Below are positions 13,205-24,200 of a DNA stretch of 60,000 bases, one piece after another. A program made the translations under genes and the position numbers. The notes below the pieces were generated by a model. It was not told where the DNA came from, ran no database searches, and worked only from the letters and a program-made list of their open reading frames with translations. The stretch is from contig CM043957.1 of assembly GCA_014529385.2 (NCBI GenBank), positions 70,703,003 through 70,763,002 of the forward strand. The letters run 5' to 3'. The stretch's first letter is position 1; every line of letters begins with the position of its first letter. The stretch is from Adiantum capillus-veneris. Lineage: Eukaryota > Streptophyta > Polypodiopsida > Polypodiales > Pteridaceae.

Positions 13205-13216
13205 TGGTATCAGAGC
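13205..13216 (+). promoter_or_regulatory. Primer-binding site, initiator tRNA-Met
   Basis: TGGTATCAGAGC two bases after the LTR is the standard complement of the 3' end of plant initiator tRNA-Met, typical of Ty1/copia elements. Confidence 0.92.
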
Positions 13217-13856
13217 TGGTTTCATTTCCGAAATCGCTTCCGTGCGCGCGCACTTTCAAGAGTGCAAATAGGGTTTCGACTTCGGCATCGACAAATTCAG
13301 CTTTTCGAGAGCGTTTCCGTCAGGCATCCTGATGATTTACCCCCCTTTTGAAACCATTCGAGCCATCAAAAACTTCATTCGAGCTACGGTTGAGGAGCTG
13401 CATTTTTCAGCCCTCTTTTGACTGTTTATGCTACGTTTTTGGGTCAAAACGGAGATTTTTTGGCATAGCTTTCACACCCGGACTCAAATACATGTCATCC
13501 AGGAGTCTACCTTGGGGTTTTGGCACGCTCCGGACGCGCTCGTCATATAAGAATTTTGAGCTTTTGCTTTGTGTATGCTTTTGTGGGATAGTGATTGGCG
13601 ATTACTCGCCATAGTTTGTGATCGAGCTTGGCTCTCACATTGATAGGTTTGCCATACTGTTTGGTAGTTTGGATTGCGACGTGTATTCCGAATCCATCTC
13701 TTTTGCCCACAGATTGTGGTTCTAGTGGGAGACCTTGTGTGTATTTTGTGCATCGAGCTATTCCGCACTTGCTTTTTTGGTTCTGTCTCAATTGTGTGGT
13801 TGCCGACAGTTTTTTGGATTGGTTTTACTGCTCTTTGGTTGTACAGGTTGCCAGAC

Positions 13857-15437
13857 ATGGCAGTATGCACGTCAGAGTTTGAGCTCTTTGTTACGAGATT
13901 TGATGGGTCAAATTTCTCTTGGTGGAGCTCGCATATGCTTGATGCATTGACTTGTTTGGGCCAGGCATTGCCACTGCAGGGCAAGGATGCAAGGCCAGAG
14001 TCCATGTCTGACAGTGCGTGGGAGGACTTGGATGCACTAGCGCGGTCGACGATTATGTTGAGCCTAGTAGAGTCAGTCTATTGCATAGTTATGCATGCAC
14101 GTACAACTAGAGATTTATGGCAGTTGTTGTGTTAGAGATATGGCACCTCACAGTCCAGAGATGCGCCTAGAGCGAGATGCAGGTCTCAGAGATGGAGACT
14201 TCACACTTGTTGGCATTGTGGACACACAGGACACATTCAGAGGCGTTGTTTTCGCAGGATGCGACAGTGCAAACGTCAGTACAGGTTGGATGCTTCAGCT
14301 TTGACTACATCGGAGGCAGATGTTGTGTATGAGGCTACACACGATGGTGAGGTCGTTCTTGCTTCCATGTTTACTCCTGAGGCTCTCATGTCATGCGATG
14401 GCACATTACCTTCGCAGTGGATGCTAGATACTGATGCTTCATTTCACATCTCATCGAGATGCGAGTACTTTTGCTTGTATGCTAGTGGTTTGCTTGGACA
14501 TGTGCGCTTGACTGATGGTTCAATCCATGACATTGTTGGTGCAGGAGATGTTCGGATGTCATTGCCGAGTGGAGCAATGTTAGTGCTGAGGCATGTTCGC
14601 CATGTGCCGAGTTTGACTCGGAGTTTGGTCTTCATGAGTCAGTTGAGAGACAGTGGGTGCCATGTTGTGCTAGATGAGCACGGTTTTAGTTTGCATCGTG
14701 GACAGCTTGTTTTAGCTAAAGGTGCTAGTGTTGATAGCACATATCCGATGCATGTTAGTCACTTGAGAGATGGCACTATCTCTGTGACATTGTTGCAGCC
14801 ATGTAGACAACAGAGACGTGTTTCCTTTGCTAGTAGGTTGCATGCTGCCTTGCCTTTGTGTCAGCAGAGCAGTGAGACAGTTGTGTGTGTGCCTATTGAG
14901 GTTAGGCAATTAGAGCAGGCAGGCTCTTGTGAGACACAGCAGGTTGTGCATCTGCCTTGTGGTGACGTTCACGCAGACAGTGGTATCTCTGGGGATGCAC
15001 ACCTTGGTCAGTCATCCGTTGAGATGACGTCGGTTGAGCCAGAGACCGATGCATTTTTCTATGATGCATCTGATACGTTTGAGGGTGACATTGTCCTTCA
15101 GACAGCTGTGTGTGATTGCAGTGGTGCTGATTTTTCGGTTTTGCAGTCATTCTCAACAGATATGCCTTTGCCAGAGGATGTTGACATAGTGATGCATAGT
15201 CAGGTGGTTCCTGATGAGGATGCATATGGCACTGAGGTTGCTGACAGGGATAGGTTGGCACACATAGTGCATGTTTCATCGGCTTTTGGGTCTCTCATGT
15301 CTGACCTTTTGGTCTCGAGACCTGATCTTGCTTATGCGGTTGGTGCATTTGCAGTGGGAGTTGTCAGTCGTGCGATGACTGACACTGGCATTGTGCATTG
15401 TGGAGCCATGCATGTCGTCACTCGATACCTACATTAG
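13857..15437 (+). pseudogene. Gag-protease-(RT tail) fusion ORF with one in-frame stop
   Basis: A single frame from ATG 13857 to the stop at 15437, broken only by TAG at 14133-14135. The first ~90 residues match a copia Gag N-terminus (FDGSN..WW near the start, then an LW motif). After the stop comes a CX2CX4HX4C zinc knuckle (14208-14249), then a protease-like segment whose active-site triplet reads D-T-D-A (14427-14438) instead of D-S/T-G-A, so it is probably inactive. After a ~500-bp stretch without recognised domains, the last ~50 residues (from about 15291) resemble the end of copia RT (RPDLAYAVG ... RYL). No integrase DDE or RT YVDD is present. Either a decayed deletion derivative or a family that spreads in this reduced form. 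Confidence 0.8.
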
Positions 15438-15600
15438 GAGTGTCATTGTAGCTCTAGCCGTAGTGGTATGCATGTTGCATCTACACTAGAGTGGTTACAG
15501 AGTGAACCAGTGGGCATAGGTTGAGAGCCCCCTCTCTCTCACCTCTTGTATATACTAGTTGTAGGCTAGTCTTCTCGCCACTTATCGGCACACAACCTTT
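15438..15600. other. 3' untranslated part of the non-autonomous copia element
   Basis: No gene seen. Holds a CT-rich run (around 15527-15545) and ends at the purine tract. Confidence 0.6.
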
Positions 15601-15610
15601 AGTGGGAGAA
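15601..15610 (+). promoter_or_regulatory. Polypurine tract of the non-autonomous copia element
   Basis: AGTGGGAGAA immediately before the 3' LTR; a typical copia plus-strand primer. Confidence 0.85.
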
Positions 15611-15822
15611 TGTTAGGTAAAGGCGGTGTGCCTCACCGCGACTGCCCACATTTATCTCCTTATTCTTTATACATACAAAGAATAAGGAGCTCTCACTCAC
15701 ATTCTCACATGGTACTCATACAGTGAGATTTGGGAGCTCCACCCCACATCCTATGTCGTGCTCTCTCCCTCTCTCTCCCCTTCGCACTCTCCGCGCACGC
15801 GCACTACATCCGTGCACTCACA
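15611..15822 (+). repeat. 3' LTR of non-autonomous copia element (212 bp)
   Basis: Matches the 5' LTR from TGTTAGGTAA to the CACTCACA end, lacking the ~29-base segment after GCCTCACCG. The 13-bp inverted repeat is conserved (15656-15689). Followed by the right target-site copy GGACC (15823-15827). Confidence 0.9.
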
Positions 15823-15905
15823 GGACCTTCAAGTCACCTTGGGCTAAAGCCTCCATAACACAATGGATAGTAGGTTGGAGAAGTGGTGGATCTTTGCCCC
15901 AAACC
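15823..15905. repeat. Continuation of the satellite, last monomer fragment
   Basis: GGACCTTCAAGTCACC through CCCCAAACCATT matches the satellite monomer and continues the one cut at 12961. The array then stops and gene-like sequence begins. Confidence 0.85.
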
Positions 15906-16572
15906 ATTCAATGCACCAAAAAGAAATGTTACAAGGGTGGTTGTCTCAATTGACTATACTTGCAATGATCAAAGGAATTGGTATCTGGATATACATGGTG
16001 TGGAGGGTGCACAATTTCATAAGGTGCATCTATTTATTGCAAAGAAAGAGAATGACAATCTATTTGAAGATGTTGGCCAAGTAGTGGAAGCCTCTATCTC
16101 TACAGCTGATGGTCATCCACAGGTAGAATGCATTGATATTGTAGTCCCAATGAATCAAGAATTCCAATTATCTCCAGGACTATATGCATTTTCAGGCATG
16201 TCTCAAAATAAAGATGAGACAATGTTTTCTCGAGGATGGAAGATTGAAGAGTCAACTCAAGGTGTCACAACAGATCAACTTCAAAGCTCCATCATAGCCA
16301 CACTAGAAGGAAAGAAGGTGAAAGCTTCACGATCACCTATAAACAAGAAAGTCAAAGTGCAAAAAGTAGCACCTAAGGAGATTAGTTCTATTTTAGATGT
16401 AGACAATGCATCTCTAGCATCCTCAACACAAGGTTCAACATCCAAGATGAGAATTGTGGATCCAGAAGCTCTAGAGGCAGAGGCCATGAAAGGACAAGAA
16501 AAAGATACAGGTGGAATGAATAAGTATATAAGCTATTTCCCTTCCCAATATAAGGAGTTTGATATCCCTATT
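15906..16572 (+). pseudogene. Unknown plant gene remnant, 5' part
   Basis: An open frame (from 15883 if the satellite-derived start is counted) that reads cleanly to the gypsy insertion point and resumes in frame at 35190. The true start codon is not visible because the upstream edge is satellite. Composition looks like a real soluble plant protein. A basic cluster at about 16309-16372 (KKVKASRSPINKKVKVQK) resembles a bipartite nuclear localisation signal, which is inference. I do not recognise the family. The insertion replaces the next codon with a stop two codons into the LTR, so this copy is broken. Confidence 0.6.
16568..16572. other. Target-site duplication, left (CTATT)
   Basis: CTATT is repeated at 35185-35189, flanking the gypsy element. 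The two host halves read in one frame across it. Confidence 0.9.
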
Positions 16573-17115
16573 TGTTAACCCTCATGGCACACGGACACCC
16601 TATGATCTATAAACGTTGTATTATTTAGAGTCAGGTACCGGGCTTGTCGGACCAATAGGAACAGGGTAAGGGTGATCGCCGATGACAGGCGCACTCTAAC
16701 TGGAATATTCAAGGAGTTAGTTGTCTAAGTATGGGCGCCCAAGTGTGAATGGGGTGAGCTCATATAAAAGCCACTAAACCTAATTTTTACTCATTCTCTC
16801 ATTGTGCAATAGAAGCCGCTCTTGCTCCATCTCCACCTTCTCCTTCACCATCTCCTTGTGTGTGTGTGTACGTGTGAGAGAGAGTGTGAGAGTGTGTGTG
16901 TGATCGAGCGTTGCGGCGGCACGACGGCGGTGAGGCGGTTGAGCGCGGCGTAGCGGCGTCTCCCTCTTCTTCGCAGCACGGGAATCCTTCATTCGCAACT
17001 ACGCAGGAAGGTGAGTGACACACCATTCTTCCTTGTGAGCTTGTCTGTTGTATGACTGTGTGCTAAAAGCCTTTGTGGCTCACACACGGCGCGTAGCAAG
17101 TCCCTAGCCTTGACA
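16573..17115 (+). repeat. 5' LTR of the gypsy element (543 bp)
   Basis: TGTTAACCCTC to ...CCTTGACA. TATA box TATAAAAG at 16763-16770; a GT-rich microsatellite and a GC-rich stretch (16905-16980) follow. By eye it differs from the 3' LTR at about eight positions, all transitions, plus a 2-bp microsatellite length change. Confidence 0.95.
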
Positions 17116-17119
17116 TTTT

Positions 17120-17137
17120 TGGCGCCGTTGCCGGGGA
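17120..17137 (+). promoter_or_regulatory. Primer-binding site, tRNA-Asp
   Basis: TGGCGCCGTTGCCGGGGA, four bases after the LTR, is an 18-base complement to the 3' end of plant tRNA-Asp(GUC), the usual primer of several plant Ty3/gypsy lineages. Confidence 0.92.
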
Positions 17138-18075
17138 GCTGCTGCGCGTGAAGCTCCAATGGCGACCTGTAAATTGTATTGAACCTATTTTTTATGTAGG
17201 AAAGGCGCGGCTTAAGTTTGATTATTGTTGTTTTGCAAAAACAGTAGAGAAAGACACAATGTTGTTGACCGCTTTCAAGTTTTTTGTGTTCTGTTAAGCT
17301 CAGATTTCAGCTTACACAGTTAGCATTTCTTGCGTTTCTGCGTTTTCTGCATTTTCTGGTTTGCACTGCACAGTTATGTCAAGTTTCAATTTTTTGCATT
17401 TTCTGGTTTGTGCACAGTTAGGCGCACAGTTAGTTAATTAAGTAGGTTAGTAATTAGGTGAACCACTGATTAGCAGGTCAGTAGGTAGGTGAGACAGTAA
17501 ATAGTTAGGTGAGGTCAACGCGCACCAAAACGCGTACCAAATAATATCAAAAAAAAAAATCAATTTTTTAAAAAATTTTCTTTTAAAAAAAATCGAAAAA
17601 TAAAAACGTGAGTGAGGGGGAGGTTATAAAAACGGACGGGTTGGTTTGTATAAAAGTGAGATCGGGATCGGGATCATTTGACCCAATCCCAATCCCAAGC
17701 CCAGGCTCTGTCTCATGATATAGGGTAGTCTCACTCCTATATATATAGGCTAGACTCACAAGGAGGGAGTGAGGAATGTGGGATAAGTCCTACACTCTCC
17801 TCTCCTTCATTGCACACTAGGACTTGCTATTTGGAGCCTAGTTCCCCAACTAGGAAAAGACTGTTTCGGGCTTTTCTGGAGCAAAATAGAACCAAACGGT
17901 GGGCTGTAAAGCACAGCGCGTCCCTCCTATCGATACGCTCATTTCGAGCTATCACACGGCCCATTCCACGACACGCTCTAAAAAATCTAGCAAAAAAACA
18001 AACAAAAAACACGCAAAAAACTAATCACAAGGCCTCCTAGAGCAGCTTTTTGACACCTTAGGGTATCAAAAGCAC
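17138..18075 (+). other. Untranslated leader of the gypsy element
   Basis: No ORF supported. It contains a duplicated GCATTTTCTGGTTTG phrase (near 17347 and 17396), a long A/T run (17548-17600), and a 14-bp palindrome CCTATATATATAGG (17736-17749) that could act as a second TATA element ~330 bp before the gag start. The latter is speculative. Confidence 0.6.
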
Positions 18076-20916
18076 ATGCACTTACACTCTGGGCGGGTGC
18101 TAGAACACGAGCATATTGAGGGTGCCTCTGTTCATACGGACACCCATTACCCATCCACGATAGGCTCTAGACCCTCAGCGGGGACACAAGGTAGCACCAC
18201 CCAAGACCCTAAAATAGCCGCTAGTGATTCCTCCTCCGACTCAGAAATCATGGAAGCATACCCTACCCAAAACACTGAGAGAGAAGGCCATGCACCTCCC
18301 GAAGCTCCACAGCCTAGTACTAGTATGTTTAGCCATTTCATGGAAACATTAGGTAGAGCTACTCGCTCGGAACCTGATGCAAATGAAGCACACGAAGGGG
18401 GTGGGTAAGTGGAATCTCCTTTCACATCGCACGTGGACCCCACACCCCCAAAGAGTGTCCATGTGGATATCCTGCCAACTTCTTACCAAGAAGGCCCTGT
18501 TGAGCTGCCTCCTTCAGAAGTTCCCTCTAGAGTACCGTTGGTGACAAGTAAAACCACGGGGAGCAACATTGCTTCTACCTCATAAGAAACCGTTAACACG
18601 TCGACTCTAGAAGGATTGTTCATTAATGATCATTGGACATACGACCTCCACACTGAGGTGTTGACGGATCTACACTCTGGCCACGCCTACCATGTAGGAT
18701 GGATAGAGATTGTACAATCCACCTCTAGTGCCACGAGCATCGAAGATCAACAGAAAATGATCTGTAATGTTATCCATGGCGTTATTCAATCAAAAAGGCA
18801 AAACCGAGGGGTAAATATACTCTCAACTGGCCCCATGAGATTTCTAGATACGAGCAAGGCTCAACAGCCTACTCTATCACAAATGGAGACTCCTCTAATG
18901 AGTCCCATGGACCCATCTTACGTCATTTCACCTGGGGTCTCTATGCAATCTGAGCCTCCGAGTGACAACTTTAGCTTCCCTAACTTGGCTCAACCCTCTA
19001 TTAAGGAAAACACAGTGCTCACTCCACGGATAGGCCTGACAGAGAATGTACCGATGACATCTACGGTTAGCGCAGTGCCACTACCTAGTGTCGTAGTACC
19101 TAATATGGGACCTCGACCGTATGTGCCTCTAGCCCCTTATGCACACATGGCCCCCACACCTCCAATTGTACCACTTGTTTATGCTCCTCGAGTGCCGCTC
19201 CTTAGCCCTTATCCGAGTGGACCTATGCCCGGTTATGTTCCATATCTTGCATCATCCACACATATGCCAAGACCGGTACCCGTCCCTCTCCCACATATGA
19301 TTCCAAGAGTACCTCCACCGGCCCTGCCTCCTCACATAGGTGACTTGGCAGCGTTTGCTCAAACCATAGGTCGATCTATCGCTGAAAATATGCGTCATGC
19401 ATCTGATAGAGAGCCTAGAAGTAAGGCAGTACAAATTGCCAAACTCACGCAAAAATTCAATGGGGACGAAGATGCTAGAAAACACATTGAAGTGTTTGAA
19501 CAAGTATGTGATTCCTTAGGGGAACGCAACGAACTACATAAGTGCAATGCCTTAAGCTTGACATTAAGTGGGAAGGCTGGAGATTGGTATAGAACCCTAA
19601 GGGTGGACGAGAAAACAATCTACCCTACCCTTCGAAGGTTGTTTCTAAAGGAGTACATACGAGAAGGTGTGCTTTGGGGTGTAGCATCTCAGCTACAGAA
19701 GGCCGAATGTAAGGAAGGAGAGTCAGTAAGGGACTTCATTAGTCGTCTAAAGCACTTAAACTCTCGCTGCCCTGTAAATGAGCACTTCAACAATAACCAA
19801 CTGCTTGATCGATTCATTCGAGGGTTGAGGAATGAAGGAATCTATAATGGACTAGTGATTAGAGGTATCACAACCTGGGAAGATGTCACTGCCAATGCAA
19901 TCCAATTAGAGGACAACTTGATGATAGCAGGCATGAGGGTGTCTACTGACACGAGTTCCACTAGCTCACAAGCCATTGAGTATGAACCCATGACTGCAAA
20001 GCCCATTGCCAATGAGCCAAAGGTATTTGAGACATTCTTGACAGACCTCACCAAGGCAATCCAAGAGTCTCTTAAGGATAATCGACCCCCTCAAAATAGT
20101 CACATGTATCCAAGAAGGGAGCAACAATGGTGTTCCATTTGCTTAGGTCCACATAGCACTAGTGAGTGCCCTACGTTTAGAGTAAAATTTAATGGAACTT
20201 GCAACGCATGTGGTAGGTATGGTCACCAAGCTAAGGATTGTTTAATGATCAAACGTATGATGGAAAATAGACCACCTGTAGCCTGGACGGATGCGCCTCG
20301 AGCTCCTGTATTGATGCCTGCTCCACCTGTTGAGCAACTACCTCAACACATGGTCCCTAGATCTCAAAATGTTGTACAAGCTACACCGCTACCACCTCCT
20401 GTGCTAGGACCGCAGCCCCCGCATCCAAGAGTCGCCCCTATGAACCAAGTGGGTTGCGAGCCATCTAATGCTTATGCAGATGGCTGTGAGGAGGAAATAG
20501 ACACTAGTATTGCCTACGGACTTGATACATTGGAAGAGTGTCCTATATACTACATGGAAGATTGTTGGGGGCAAGTCAAGCCGGTTTATCAAGCTGCTGC
20601 TCTCGCATCCAGAGGTCAAAATATCAACACCCAAGCTAGGAGGCCACCTCTTCAATGCTACGAGTGTGGTGGACCACATCGGGCAGCGGAGTGCCCTATT
20701 AGACTGCAAAAGAATGCTGCACAGATGCAAATGAATCAAGGGAGCACGTCTGCAATGCCAATACTCACATGTAATCGTTGTGGCATAGATCACTTGATTG
20801 CCCAATGCCCCTATAACCCAAATGCGCCTAAAATCACACCCCTAAATTTGGTCGAAATTGCTAGTGTGACATCGCCAATACCACCCGTCGCACCCGCTTA
20901 TGCGATTACACGGTCC
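18076..20916 (+). pseudogene. Gypsy Gag, first part, with two in-frame stops
   Basis: Starts at ATG 18076 with a LHSGRVL phrase typical of plant gypsy Gag N-termini. One frame runs to the copia insertion at 20917 and resumes at 26114. Stops: TAA at 18406-18408 and TAA around 18583. After the second stop comes a proline-rich region (about 18840-19340), the capsid-like retrotransposon Gag core (19440-19910, with the W-Y-R and E-S-V-R-D-F landmarks), then four zinc knuckles: near 20132, 20200, 20657 and 20771. The second is the canonical CX2CX4HX4C; the others have three residues before the histidine. Gag packages the element RNA into cytoplasmic particles. Both stops are compatible with C-to-T changes. 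Confidence 0.88.
20912..20916. other. Target-site duplication of the nested copia (GGTCC)
   Basis: GGTCC is repeated at 26109-26113, flanking the copia element. The gag frame is continuous once the element and one copy are removed. Confidence 0.95.
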
Positions 20917-21198
20917 TGTTGAAGATGATGAAACAGGAAACAGAAGGAAGACAGCAACTCAGAGTAGGAAGAAGATGGAGAAGGAGAAGACACAGAGCTT
21001 GTGTACGAGATCTCTGTAGTCTCTCTCTATGTATTGGAATAATAATAATGTGTATACAAACTCAGAGCTACAAAGCTTATATGAAACCCTAAGAGATAAG
21101 GTGTCCTTTCACACCAGATGTCCAAGGGGAAAAACCCAGTGGGAGAAAAGTGCCCCTGGTGAAGCGCGTATACACACTAACACTACTACATGTCTACA
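20917..21198 (-). repeat. 3' LTR of the intact copia element (282 bp)
   Basis: In element orientation it runs from TGTAGACATG to CTTCAACA. 281 of 282 bases match the other LTR. Confidence 0.97.
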
Positions 21199-21210
21199 AA
21201 TCCCCCCTGT
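21199..21210 (-). promoter_or_regulatory. Polypurine tract of the intact copia element
   Basis: Reads ACAGGGGGGATT on the minus strand, directly abutting the 3' LTR. Confidence 0.9.
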
Positions 21211-21245
21211 AGTGATAGTGTGAATCCGTACAAGGTAGCAGATCA

Positions 21246-24200
21246 TCATGTGTATGAGAGTAAGCCCAAAGCTTTTCGGAAAGCTTCAAACTTTTCTCGT
21301 GATAACGCCTTCGTAAATAGATCTACAATGTTATCCTGTGTAGGACAGTAAGTTAGTGTGATCTCCCCTGCATGTAGCCTTTCCCTGACATAGTGGTAGT
21401 GAACCTCTATGTGCTTTGTTCTTGCATGAAATACTGGATTCCTTGCAACTGCCATAGCACTCTGACTGTCAGTGAAAATGGTAGTGGGTGCCTGTTGACA
21501 CTCACAAAGATCTGCCAATAACCTGCGTATCCATACACAATCAACTGTTGCCGTGAAAGCTGCCCTGTACTCAGCTTCACAAGTTGATGTAGCCACTGTG
21601 GGTTGCTTCTTGCTTAGCCAAGATATACATGCATTTCCCAAGAAAAAACAATTGCCACTTGTGGAATGTCGTGTGTCAAAATCACCAGCCCAATCTGAAT
21701 CGATGTAACCAAGAAGCTGCATAGAACTGTGCTTTCCATACATATCCCCCCTTGGAAAGAACATGGCAAGATTAGGGGTACCTGAAAGGTAACGAAGTAT
21801 GCGCTTCATAGCTTGCCAATGATGCATACCTGGGCTGTGCATAAATCTGCTTGCTTGTGAAACCCCAAATTGAATGTCTGGACGAGTGTTGCCTGCCAAA
21901 TATATCAAGCAACCAACCGCTGCTGCATAAGTATGTACATCAAAAGTTTCTCCAGCATCATGCATGCTCAACTTTGATCCAGTTTCTACGGGTGTAGAGA
22001 TTGTCTTACAATTTTGCATACCAAACTTGTCCAAAATTTTATGCAAATATTTTGCCTGCAACATGTATATGCCATCTTCTGATTGCACAAACTGAATACC
22101 CAAGTAATAATGTAGCAAACCAAGATCAGACATCTCAAAGGTTTTTCTCAAAGCATCTTTAAACGCTTCAATTTCATCTGCATTATTGCCTGTAAGAAGC
22201 ATATCATCCACATAAAGTGTTAGCATAATGAGAACTCCATCTCTCTTTTTGACATACAAAGTACTTTCTGTTGGACTATTTTGAAATCCCTGGCCAATCA
22301 AATAAGTATGTATCTTCTCATACCATGCTCTTGGAGCCTGTTTGAGACCATACAAAGCTTTACGCAATCTACATACCTTTTGCTCTTGACCTTTTACAAC
22401 AAAACCACTTGGTTGACTTACATAAACTTCTTCCTGCAAATCACCATTCAAAAAAACAGTTTTGATATCCAACTGATGCACTTTCCAACCATGATGAGCA
22501 GCAATTGCAACTAGTGATCTAACTGTGGACGCACGAGAAGTAGGAGCAAAGGTTTCATCATAATCTATGCCTTTCTGTTGCGCATAGCCTTTTGCCACAA
22601 GCCTTGCTTTGTACCTGTCAACAGTACCATCTTGTTTCCTTTTTACCTTAAAAACCCACTTTGTACCAATAGGCTTTTTACCTGTAGGCAAGTCCACTAG
22701 ATCCCATGTATGATTCTTATGAATAGAATCAATTTCTTGCTGCATAGCATCTTTCCACTGAATACACTCTAAAGCTTGATCAAATGAATCAGGCTCATCT
22801 GCATCACAAAGAGTGCTAAAGCAAGCCAAATCTACTTGCTCTCTGCCAAAAGTAGTACCAGCACGTGTTTTTCGTGGCAATGGTGCATCCAACTTGCTAT
22901 CCTGCAAAGTTTTCTGAACCCATTTAGGCAAGGTTCTTTCTTCCCTGAGAACTTCTTGCTCTTCACGCACAATTTCCTCTACATCATGAGGTGTCACATG
23001 CTGATCAAAAGATTGATCAAGATTATCAACCTGTTGTGATTCTTGATTCTCCACAAAAGAAGGAAGCAAATCTTCAAATACATCATGTGTCTGCATATGA
23101 GGTACATCAAAAGCAACCATAGGTTGAGCAATAGTTTCTGCAAAAATTACATCACGACTTTCAAAAATCTTGTTTGTAGCAGGATTGTAAAGTCTATAAC
23201 CTTTACTTCCACTACTGTACCCCACAAATATACATTTGATTGCCTTATCATCAAGCTTCCCACGTAACTGCTGAGGGATGTGAGCATAAGCAAGACAACC
23301 AAAAACACGAAGATAACTGACTGAAGGTTTTTTGTCATACCAAGCTTCATATGCAGTAATGGTCTTCAAGGCACGAGTAGGACACCTGTTCAAAACATGT
23401 GCTGCACAAGCAACTGCCTCCATCCATAGCTTATGAGGCAAACTCTTAGCCTTGAGCATACATCTAGCCGTCTCCATTAAAGACCTGTTCTTCCTTTCTG
23501 CAACACCATTCTGTTGTGGTGTGTATGGCATAGTGCATTGGTGTTTAATGCCTTTCTTTCCCAAAAAATCCTTAAATGCACCTGACATGTATTCACCTCC
23601 TCGATCGGTACGAAGAGTCTGTACTTTGCAACCTGTTTCATTTTCAACCATGGCGACATAATGTTGAAAAACTGCAAACACGTCTGAATTTGCTTTGAGT
23701 GGATACACCCAACAAAACCTGGAAAAGTCATCAATGAAGGTCACAAAATAAAGGCTGTTTCCTATAGATGGCGTCCTCATAGGACCACATACATCACTGT
23801 GTACAAGCTGCAACTTTCGTGTCGCTCTAACTGAACCATCCTGCGAAAATGCAAATCTGTGCATCTTTCCAAGAACGCAACCTTCACATACATGTCTTGG
23901 TGGCATCTCCAATAAAGACAAATCATGCACCATATTATGACGTTGTAAAGTCATCAAACTGCCATAACCAACATGCCCAAATCTAGCATGCCACAACTCA
24001 GCATCCTGCATGGCCTGAGTCTTTGTTTCTGCAATATATACCTGAATCTGCTTTTCATAACGATCTAGCACAAATAGTCCATTGTCCAGCGTACCTGTAG
24101 TGATAAGAGAATAACCATTCTCTCGATCTCGTACAACACATCTGTCATCCTCAAAAATGACCCGAAGACCATTTTTTGCAAGAGAGGATACAGACAACAA

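Larger units (their letters stand above)
12962..15822 (+). mobile_element. Non-autonomous Ty1/copia element, 2.86 kb
   Basis: A complete insertion with LTRs at 12962-13202 and 15611-15822, an initiator tRNA-Met primer-binding site, a purine tract, and a 5-bp duplication in satellite DNA. The interior is only ~2.4 kb and encodes Gag, a zinc knuckle, a protease-like segment and a short piece of the C-terminal RT/RNase H region. Integrase and the catalytic parts of RT and RNase H are missing. It would need enzymes supplied by another element. The LTRs are highly similar, implying insertion well after the satellite formed. Confidence 0.9.

Noticed and set aside
17827-18012. Minus-strand open frame in the gypsy leader
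   Set aside because: Cysteine/phenylalanine-rich reading of an A-rich leader with no domain.
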